From Nematostella vectensis (Eukaryota; Cnidaria; Anthozoa; Actiniaria; Edwardsiidae), in contig NC_064041.1 of NCBI RefSeq assembly GCF_932526225.1, positions 14,726,951-14,790,950 of the forward strand: a stretch of 64,000 nt of DNA, written 5' to 3'. How positions within the stretch are numbered: the first letter of the stretch is position 1; each line of letters begins with the position of its first letter. This document shows positions 10,801-21,000 of this stretch, piece by piece. The notes beneath the pieces were generated by a model that was not told the origin of the DNA, did no database searches, and saw only the letters and a list, made by a program, of their open reading frames with translations. The translations under genes and the position numbers were made by a program.

Positions 10801-13800
10801 CTTGATAATATCAGATAATATCCATGAGATAGGGACGAGAGATTCCATCTAATTACTGATATGTATCAGATACTATAAGTTAAGAACTGCTGTGTTGAAC
10901 CTTGATTATTGCATCTCACGACTTGATAATATCAGCTAATATCCATGAGATAGGGACAAGAGATTCCATCTAATTACTGATATATATCAGATACTATAAC
11001 TTCAGAACTGCTGTGTTGAACCTAGATTATTGCATCTCACGACTTGATAATATCAGATAATATCATAAGATAATATCATAAGATAAGGACGAGAGATTCC
11101 ATCTAATTACTGATATATATCAGATACTAGAACTTAAGAACTGCTGTGTTGAACTTAGATTATTGCATCTCACGACTGGATAATATCAGATAATATCATA
11201 AAATAGAGACTTCAATGCTTATAAAAATCTGATTTTACTGATTTTATTGGATATCTATTAGCTATTGCAGAACTGGCTATCCCCTACCACCATCACACAC
11301 ACGCACACAAATCCCACACGCAAAGAATAAATGACACCAATTTCGCCACCAAGCAAAATACCCTTTACTCTTTTCATAGCTAGCAATAACTTGCACAAAG
11401 CGGAATATAACAGTGAAATAATTCAGATTCAAATTGGATATCGAGTAGAAAGAGTGTTTTTTTTATGATTTCAATTTTTTATAACACGCAGAGCTCACAT
11501 TGCATCTTCCCATCAGATCAAGTGCTTCGTCATCTAGTTCCTCCCAGGGCCGCTTTGGAAACTGGATCGCTTTTCTGCCAGCTTTTTCTATCTTTCCCAG
11601 CCCTAGCCCTTCCAGGTTCGTCAAAAAATATCTTGCAGCTGTGCAGGTATATTTGTTTGGCTTCCCTGGAGGTGGCATGAGGTGACGTTGCATAACTGTT
11701 GTCGAGGTAACAACATCACTTCCGGTTGTCAAAAGGCTTTTCACATTATTGAGGCATTCTCCAGGGAACCTGGGGAGTTGGCGATCATAGCGTCCAAACA
11801 ACTCCTCCTCCATCAAACTGCTAGCTTGCACACCAGAGCTCTCTATCACAAGATCAACCTGATGGGCATGGGAAAAAATAGGCCTTTTATGTAGGGGATC
11901 TTTTGTGGTAGCGGTAGAGGTGTGGCTAAATATCGGAGAGGAGAGGGGGGCATTTTAGGAATTCTGAGACTTGGTGATGGTTACCTGACCGGCGCGAGTG
12001 TCCACAGCATCTCTCTCGTCCTCAAACTTTACCTCAGGGGCATCAGAGCGAATCGGACCTTAATCAAGAGGGTAAATAGGTTAGGATAGATTGGTTCTCC
12101 TCTAACGAAAAAAAAAAATGCAACAAAACTGAATTCATTTCTATGCAAAGGTTTTTAAGTCATTATTGATTAGCGATTAGGAAACAACTATTTCTGTATA
12201 TATTTTCTTCAATTGTTATAAGAATGATAAATTCAGATAATATATGTTAATAAATATAAACTTGATTCCGTCTAAGATTATTTTTAAGGAATCTTTTTTC
12301 CAAATAAGATTGCAGCTGACTTTTGTCGTATTTAACAGCGGGATAGAACTGTAAAGATAATTGGGGTCTCGGTAAAATAGACCTGTATGGCTACTTACCT
12401 GAAGGAGGTAATCCATAAGATGAGCGCATCTCTTTACTGTTTCCATGTTTATTTCGCATAAACGCCATTCAAGGTCATCGTCTACATCGGAAAGTGGGTC
12501 TCTTCCATCTGTCTTCATCTCTTCAAGGACAGTTAGAGCATCTTGGACTGCCTGCTTGATCATACAAAGCCTTAAAAATTGCCCACGTGCCTTTGATAGG
12601 ATTCCCCGCCGGTTTTCATCCCATTGAATTTCAGATTTACGCTTTACCAGATCATTATAATATTTTCTTTCTTCCCTTACTGCTCTCTCGTCGGCAAATT
12701 TGTAAATATGATTGTCGCCTGGGACGCACTCGTGACCACGCCGAAGAACAGTAAAAACCTTGTGAAATGTGGTTACATTGTTGGGAACGGGTTTTAAGTC
12801 ATCCCACAGGGGGTCTTTCTCCGGGGGGCAAACAAAGAGGAATCGGCTGTTAAAGCCATCGATATCTTCTAGAGATAATTGTTTTATGACATAGTTTGGC
12901 TGAATAAACCCTGTTAGGTTAAGGCAAGTTTCATGCATCAATAGTAAGGAACTTTGGTTAATGAAGTCTCTCACCCACTCTCTGCCATTGTACAACTTTA
13001 GGAAAACCTTTCGGTCCAGCTGACTTTTTCCTCCTTTGTTATTTGCTATGAGTTCATACAACAAGCTAAACTCATAAAAAAACAAGCATTTCAGCGCCGT
13101 TTTTTGACATCAGCTGGTGCAGTCTATCGAAGGAAAATATATTGACGTATAGTCGTGGGGCGTCCATTGGGCCTTCAGATTCAACAGAAGCATCTCCCCC
13201 GTTGTTCTTTTCCTTGAGCCTTTTCTCAAGTAGCTGCATGCCCTCCAACACAATATGTGCTGCAGCGGATTTCTTTTCTCCCTTTCGAGCGGCGATTCCA
13301 ATCCATAGAATAGGAGTCTCGGACCACAAAGAATTGATTCTAAGTTTTGACGCAATGCCTAATCAGGAGGCTGCACAGACTAAAAATGGAAAATAAAAAC
13401 ATTCGTCCGGGCATCCAATTGCCTTTGAGTAATTGAAGATTATTTTGACACAGCTAGGCAGCCTCAAGTGGTGTTTTTGGCAGACAGGCCTGCCAGGAAG
13501 GCGGGTTTGTTTCTTTTGGTTTCGTTGACATAAAAAAACAAACTAGCAAGTTTTACAGGACTGGATCGCTTCTATATAAACACCACTACATTTTTTTTAA
13601 GATGGTCTTACATAATATTTGTTTACATTCAAAAAAAATTTTTGAAACAAAAAAACTGATTAAATATAAGTAGAAATTTAGTTATGATGAAAAATGATAA
13701 GCACACAGACAGACACACAGCGTACACCATCCTCTGGGTTTTGTTTTCAAATAACTAAAAGCAGAAAGGGGAAAAAATGAGATCTTACCAGGAGCTTATG

Positions 13801-14685
13801 GATCAATATAAAAGGAAAACCCGTTAACTTACTATATCACAGCGTCACAAAATTTTTGAAGCGATAAATGGGGATGTTTTCTATAAGCTCGAAAGTTGAC
13901 CAACAAGAACATTTTTTAAAAACCAATAGGCGACAAAGAAACATTCAAACTGTTCCTATTTTTAATTGGAAATGGTTGTCCACCAGAGTTAGCAGTCGAC
14001 TGGATACTTTCATCACAATTTCGGGCATTCGACTTGCGGGTATTGGAAAAGAGAGCAAGACAGCTAACGTATTTGGAGAGCTGTATAGACATCTAAGTAG
14101 ATTCTAATAAGATAATCTCCAATAATATCACAATATCGAGGGGCCAGCAGAGGGGAGGAGGGTATCTAAATAGACATCTAGTAGAAAATAGATATCTAGT
14201 AGATTCTAATGATAATCTCCGATAGTATCACAATATCGAGGGGTCCAGCAGATGGAAGGAAGGCATCTTAATAGACATCTAGTAGGTTAAATAAAATAAT
14301 CTCCGATAATATCACAATATTGAGGGATGAGGAAAGGAGAGGAAAGGGGTTATCAGTGATAATGTTCGATATCGCGCCTATCTCAACCATACCCTACCTG
14401 TGAAAGACGCAGTTATCATAGTAATGGCTTGCGCAGAGAGCAAGAAAGTTCTACAAGAGAAAAAAGCATGCCAAACAAATTGATATAGGAATCATATTAA
14501 AGTATAAACTTATATTCCAAAAGCCTTCAATTCGTACCTCGCACGTTCTCGGAGTGTCTTCGCAAAAGAGTTCGATTTTTAAATCGCCGATGTCAGTTTG
14601 AAGTGTAACAGACTAAAAAGAGACACGAATGTATCTATTAGCTTCATTTTCAGACATATGTTCTTAGGTTTCACACTCTTACCAT
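7799..14685 (-). CDS. PPIL3: Peptidyl-prolyl cis-trans isomerase-like 3 (cyclophilin)
   Basis: Seven coding exons on the minus strand: 14683-14685 (ATG only), 14538-14612, 14398-14450, 10151-10191, 9522-9589, 8889-9007 and 7799-7934. All joins are in phase, giving 164 aa, against about 161 in human. Sequence landmarks: [83 protein letters not shown] and VTIHANP at the C-terminus. The FHR..K.FMVQ and GSQFF blocks form the cyclophilin active site. PPIL3 is a single-domain cyclophilin found in spliceosomal complexes. The gene is head-to-head with GNL1. Intron 3 contains a 3.9-kb TIR-bounded element whose right end lies 19 bases from the exon 3 donor. Confidence 0.95.
10650..11210. repeat. Left subterminal array of the TIR element, about 120-bp unit
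   Basis: Nearly five copies start with GTTGAACCTAGATTATTGC at 10653, 10773, 10892, 11013 and 11146. Each contains CTTGATAATATCAGATAA and ACTGATATGTATCAGATA, short palindromic motifs. The longer fourth interval is due to a small internal duplication (TAATATCATAAGA). Confidence 0.9.
11463..13358 (-). pseudogene. DUF3987-like gene inside the TIR element, probably decayed
   Basis: Minus-strand exons: 12399-13358, 11985-12058 and 11463-11858. The first exon reads [18 protein letters not shown], then [11 protein letters not shown], then [42 protein letters not shown] and [15 protein letters not shown]. The order (sDE-like block, dG.W, GfiQP, GF..RfL) is that of DUF3987, a family known mainly from bacterial and phage primase/helicase-associated proteins. 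A run of seven T at 13082-13088 shifts the frame by one between MLVF and YEFS. The exon 1 to exon 2 phase also does not fit, so the gene looks broken or my model lacks a small exon. Exons 2 and 3 join in phase. The N-terminal portion of the family is not visible upstream. Assignment is from memory of the family pattern. Confidence 0.6.
14080..14335. repeat. Right subterminal array of the TIR element, about 100-bp unit
   Basis: Three diverged copies contain TAGACATCTAGTAG, GATAATCTCCGATAATATCA and CAATATCGAGGGG. The array ends about 40 bases before the right terminal repeat. Confidence 0.85.
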
Positions 14686-15056
14686 TTTCAAATTCTTGTT
14701 TTGTGCATTTTTACTAAAACGTTTTCAAGTCGTCCGCCATTTTGAGCCTCTCTTTGATGTCAAAGCCGAAGTGCACCATGGGTTAGTAATAAATAAGCTG
14801 AAGAATCAAGAAATAAATAAAAAAGAATCCGAAAAAGCTAGGAAAAATAATAATAATACACTAAACACACCTAAACTTGCTATATCAACTAAAAAGTATG
14901 CATATTAGTCTGATATTCACATTTTCTTGTTATCCCCAGTCTTCTTCTGTCTCCCGGTACGCAATGTGAGCCTGGCACTTTCTTGCATTCGAAAAACAAC
15001 GCGTCGCCACGAAAGGCCGCCACGAAAAGTCCAGCATAGCAGATAGAACCCTGAAA
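14686..15056. promoter_or_regulatory. Bidirectional promoter region, PPIL3 / GNL1
   Basis: Only 371 bases separate the two start codons, which face away from each other. On the minus strand CAAAATGGCGGAC (around 14732-14745) is a YY1-type motif, placed where the PPIL3 5' UTR is expected, as is common for housekeeping promoters. No TATA box is evident. A shared promoter is an inference from spacing. Confidence 0.6.
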
Positions 15057-18000
15057 ATGCCGCGAAAGAAAGCCTTCAGCATCAAGATGAAAAAGAAACA
15101 ACTTCAAGACAAACGACAAAGAAAGCGGGATAAGGATGAAGGTGAAATAAGCCCGGTTTATTGAATGCAGTATTACTTTGTATATCTTGCTTATAATTTT
15201 TTTGCATTCCTGTGCTGTAGCTCGTAAAGTGTCGTTGTTTGTTTTTAGATTCTGCTAATTCCAATGGGGGGAATTCTGCTGACTCTGAAGGGGGAGAAGA
15301 AAGTGAACAGTTTGAACCAGTAACCATGAAGCTGCACCAACAACCCACTCAACACAAAGGCGAAATCCTTCCTTACGACCCAAATAGGCATGTAATAGCC
15401 GCTTATAAATTATAAATCAGCTTTGTAAGGTAAGGTTAGATTTAGCGGAATTACTTAACTTGTGTAGAAATATACCTTAAGCTGACCCTACTTTTATCAC
15501 CTATCTACAATTCATGCTTGCTTATTTACTTAAGGATTTTTGTGAGTAACTAACAGAGGGCATTGAGTGGTTACATGTGCCAGCATGGAAATGAGGCTAA
15601 AGCCTCAATCAAAAGAAGATGAGAATCAATGAAGCTGTCATCTTTAACGAAGGTCTATTGCTTTTGCTAGGTATCATTTGCATTTTGCCCGTGAATCAAA
15701 AGCAGAAGTAGAAGAAAGGAAGAGGTTGGCTAGACTGCCATTCACGCTAGTTTCAGAGGTATGAATGCGGTACTAGATTATCATTATCATCTCATCATCA
15801 ATATCTACATCATAATTATCATCACCATACTATTGCCATTGAGTTCATCATCATCAATATGAGTGGAAGCTTGCATCACTAGCATCATTAGAACGATTTC
15901 ACGTAACCCCTTTTTACATGCTAATGAATAAACTAACATGTTAATGAGGCACACGCGCGGCACATGCGAAACATCGTAAAACCAGCATTGGCAGCTCCAC
16001 AGCCATCAACATCTACCTGAAAGCCCACAGTCGGCGCACAGTCGGAGATAGTGAGGCAACAAATGCATTATGCGAACAAGCAGACGCCTGCACAAAGGAA
16101 AGTCGAGTACAAATTAACGACCGCATTCGCAGGATTCTCCTCTGAGAGTGAAAATAAATCGGAACCAAAATCCAAGAAAAAAAGACATGCAAGGGAACGG
16201 CAAGGGAAGCACAAGAAGCTCACACTGCTATGTGTTCAAAGGACATGAAAATTCTGGTAAAGTGAACGATCTCATAAATAGGTTGAGAAGCAGTTGGACA
16301 AGTAGTTCAAACAAGCTAGGAACTCTGACTCTCTTAATTGTTTTGTTTGCGTAAATTTCTATGGACAGGAAAATAAAATTTCCTAGAATGGACTACAACC
16401 AATTTTTTTACGGTTCATCCAATTTGATGTATCACCGCTTCAACATTTTCACCGGGTTGTGAAATGTTTGAGAATAAAAGAGAACAAATGAAATATTTGT
16501 TTTTTGTCAATACTCTCCCAAGCATGAACCTACCACGCATGTGCCTCATTAACATGTTAGTTTTCTCATTAGCATGTTAAAAGCGGTTATACGTGAAATC
16601 GTTCTATTGTCAATAATATTAATGTCATCAATGGCATCACCATCGCCATCACTATCATTATTAATTGTGGTCTAAATATCATCATCACTTCATAATTGCT
16701 ACCAATATCATCATCATTGTTGTCATTTCTACATAGTATTTACTAGAGATTGGTAACCACATTATGGCCTCCATCATCATCACCAACAAAGTCATGAAGT
16801 GATTGTTTTCAATCATCTTTGAGCCCCCACCATTACCACCACCACCTTCACTGACAATCATTCCTTGTGTTCTATTGCTGTTTTATTGTTGTATGTACTG
16901 TAGCTTATAACTAACCTTACCATGCCAACTCACTAATGACAGTTTATGTCCTGCCATCTGACATAAGGTTGAGCTGGAGGTCTCTGTGGAATCTGTATAC
17001 AAACCAGGATCAGGTATGCTAAATGGCCAAATTGATCAATCTCACAGTGTATTTCCTTTTGAATAAATAAAGAGAGATGGATGGATAAACCACTTTTTTG
17101 GTGAGGCCAAGCATGTAGTGGCTAGTGTTGGGTGAGGGTGCAAAGGAGACAACACCATTATCAAATTTTTCTGTGTTTTTTTTATATAATAACCTGGAAT
17201 TGTTTTATTATCAAATGGCAATACATTTTCTAGATATTTCCCTTATTCACCCATTAAAGCTTTTAAATTTTATGGCTGTTTTCATAGGCCGTGAAACCTT
17301 TAGCCTACATGTAGCTGGTGACTTGCGAAAATATCCTATTGTAGTGTCTATGCAACAGCGGCGATAATCGTGTTCCGTTCCGTGACATTCCTTCGTTTTA
17401 ATTCTGCTAATGTATACTTGCATTCTTTGTAAGAGGATAATTAAGAAAGATTATGAATGGTATCTCATGGGTAGCAAGCACTCCACGACTTTCAGCGTTT
17501 GAAGTAAACTTAAACATTTTGATTTCTGTGTACACAACACAAGCGTGTACATATGCAAGGAGTTGCTATGATCTGCTGCTTAATTTGGTTAAAAAACCTA
17601 GCCTCTTTGGACAGAACTTTGGAAAATAACAAAAAAGAACGGAATTGCTTGGGGTTAATGAAAGACTTTCCGTAGCCAGTAGGAAGGCTTGCAAAGATAT
17701 CAACATCATCGCTCAGAAAAGCAAAAAGATAGCCTTCTCTTGTTCATTGTGGGTTTTTTCTATCCCAAATAACATTGACACATCTTCTAAGGCTGAATTA
17801 AGGACATATTAATAGGGAATAGGTGGTAGAGTCGTAGTGTTTTTCTCCATATTTGAACCTTTCGATAAACTCACAGCAGGAACCCACGATTTCAACTTCT
17901 GATCTGAGCCAATTAAAATATCCAAGAGAACTTATTGAGTGGCCAATCAGAGACTATTATAGGTTTTCCTGCTAAAGCTATGACCTCACGGAACATGATT

Positions 18001-21000
18001 AACACCGCCATTGCGTATACTGTATGCTATACAAGGATATTTTCGCGAGTCAGCAGCTACACGTAGGCTATGAAACCCTATGCAAATGAGATACTCGTGC
18101 TAGCACTGAACACAGCAATCTGCTTTAATCAATGTGAATATCAGTCCATCCTATACATCCTATCCAGCTAGGCGACTAGTTAGTACAGTTTATATTTCTA
18201 AATGATGAGTGTTTTAGTGTGTATAAATTTGATGGTTACAGTCCTTGATATGCCAAAGAGACCCCCTTGGAATTTCCAAATGAGTAAAGAGCAGGTGGAA
18301 AACAATGAAAGAAAAGAATTCCAGAAATATCTAGAAGAAATCTACAAGCACCACAAGCAATCTGAACTAAGCTACTTTGAGCATAATCTTGAGGTAAGAA
18401 CTTTAAGTGTTGGTTAATTAATTATCTATTTTTTATAAATAGCCAATATTTATAAAATGTTTAATAATTGACTAGTTTAGTTCATGATTTATTTATTAAA
18501 TAATTAAAATGAATAATGAATTTTAATGAAAATTATTCATCATGTAATGAAGTAATCAGCATGCTTAGGAAAAATACAGTAGTAAAATCATGGCTGGTGA
18601 ACAAGGAACAGGCATGTATGTATCATAGAAAAAAGGTATTTGACAATCCTTCAATATAAAAAATCTATTAAGGTGGCGCACCGAGGTTGTTTTGGCTAAA
18701 CAGCTTATATACTATGTTCCCTGCAGAAGACTCATTTTCGGCGCAATTTTCGTAAATTTTTCAGATTTTATTAATACATCTATGCTTTATCAGATTCCGC
18801 TAGATTCACTCTTCTTGGAAACTTGGAAATCAAATTATTTTTTGTCATGCAAGTTAAAAGGAAGCAATTTTTTTATATTAAAATAAAAATTTTGAAATCT
18901 GCGCGATGAATTTTTTTTCTAAATCTACAGTAACACCTAACAATACTCCAACTTGAAGCACACAAATTTTTGGGAATATATTTTTTGGAAATATATTTCG
19001 AATATAGGGAACTTAGTAAAAGCTGTTTAGCCAAAACAACCTCGGCGCGCCACCTTAAAATGGTAAAGTAAACTTTGTTTATAGTCCATAAGGAAGTGCT
19101 CCAATCATTAGTACTGTTCAGCACATGGATTTGAAAATTTTGCAAAACTTTGCAACCTATTCCTGCTATTTGAGCCTGTACTTGACTTGTAGCATTTGTT
19201 TCCTAGACATGGCGGCAACTCTGGAGGGTTCTAGAAGTTTCTGATATCATAGTTTGTTTAGCTGACATTAGACACCCCGTAAGTATCCAGAACTCAGGGT
19301 TGTCCTCAAATGGTGGTGATAAAATTCAGGAAAATCATTAAAGCTGTATGTGCTATGACTCTATGAACACTTTTTACTTGATTTCGTGCTATATTTAGCC
19401 ATCCAAACCTCTTAGCCAACAATCTCTTAGCAGAAAAATTCCTGGACAACTCTGGACACCTTGTTAGTATCCTTTAGTAAATGTAGATTATGACGAAGCC
19501 CAGATCTAAATAAGTTAACTCTTAACACAATATGCCCAAGTTGATGTCTTGTTATTGCCCTTATTATTGCAGGCTCTGCATTTTTCCCCTGCCCTGTATG
19601 AGTATGTTTTAAAGGATTTAAAAAAGAAGTTTATACTGGTATTAAATAAGGTCAGTATAATGTTGTCTATGGACTTATGTTTGTGTTTATGTTTATTGTT
19701 ATCTCCTAAGTTTTTTTTATATCTACTCTGGCCACTGAGCCTTAACATTAAAATCATTGATCACCCAATTTCCAGGTGGATCTTGTAAGCCCCGAGCTTG
19801 TAACTGCCTGGAAGTGCTATTTCCAGTCAAAGTACGAACACCTTAGTGTTGTATGCTTTAGCTCATTCCCAAAGGCTGAGTCTGAAAGGAACAAAGAACA
19901 AGGAAAAGGTCGGTATCATCACAGGTCCGTAGCAGGGTGTGGATCGCTATGCGCATGCCCCCCTCCTTATTTTTATTGTGGAAGCCATATAATTTCAGTC
20001 TACCAAGCAGCAATTTCTAACTTTGTGCTGATTTATATAATTCCCTGACTCCACCACGCCTACACAGACCACTTGTTTAGTTAGGCCGAGTCTGCCGAAA
20101 AAGCAAGTTGGTTTAAGGGATGAAGAAATGGTGCATCCCTCTCCATCAATAAAAAGCCACCTCTAATTTTAGTCTGCTAAGCAGTGGTGCTAACTAGGGG
20201 GGGTGAATAGGGGTATGTAAATCCCTCGATCCTCTACATTTTTGTGGGAAATCCGTGGATCAGCAGATATTTTTTGATCCGCATGGTTTGACAGATAAAC
20301 AATAGCATCGGTCGAAATTCATTTAAAATCCGAAATTCGATGTCAAAGCAGTCAAAATCCGAAATACGCGCCCGAATTGTTAACAGATCCCTGATTCGCC
20401 ATATTTTCAAAATCCGCCAATCCGCTGAAATAATCATCAAAATCCGTAATCCGTGAGTATTTCGGGGCCGAATCCGCCAATCCGCAAACCTATTCACCCC
20501 CCCCCCCCCCTAACTGTTACTTTTGTAAAAGACTGCACATGATTCTGTTAAACTGTATGCAGTAGAAGACTATCTGGGCTATATAATTATAGTATTTTAA
20601 CCCATTCAAAAAAGTTTTTGGTGTTTTATTTTGTAGTTTTATCCAAGAAGCAAAGGCGGAAAAAATTCAACTCTGCTGTTGGTCCAAGGGAACTACTGGC
20701 AGCCTGTTCAAAGTTATGTGGAGATAAAGGTAAAAGATGCAGGAAAGATTATTGTGATGTGATATTAAGTATGCCAGTCAGCCACTCCTTTGCACAGAGA
20801 GCTTTAGACACAGAAAGCTCTGCACAAGAGGGCACCTTCTAGTGACAGGATTATGGTTTAACCCTTGGGTGAAATGTATTCAATGAAACATATCCACACC
20901 AAATACACACTGCCTGCTCATAACATGGAGTGAGCGGAGCGGATTTACACTTAGTTTATCACTTTATTCAACAGTGGACCTGATGAGTTGGGAGAAAAAG

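Larger units (their letters stand above)
10473..14379 (-). mobile_element. 3.9-kb TIR-bounded element carrying a DUF3987-like gene
   Basis: The segment starts with GGCGCGATATCGA (10473) and ends with its exact inverse TCGATATCGCGCC (14367-14379). Inside each end is a subterminal tandem array (left 10650-11210, unit about 120 bp; right 14080-14330, unit about 100 bp). In the middle is a minus-strand multi-exon DUF3987-like gene. The whole lies inside PPIL3 intron 3, with clean PPIL3 exons on both sides, which supports insertion. I could not identify a target-site duplication, and I see no DDE or tyrosine-recombinase transposase, so the superfamily is unknown and the copy may be non-autonomous. 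Confidence 0.65.

Noticed and set aside
11463-13358. Bacterial contamination suggested by DUF3987 similarity
   Set aside because: The gene contains introns and lies inside PPIL3 between correctly spliced exons, so it is genomic.
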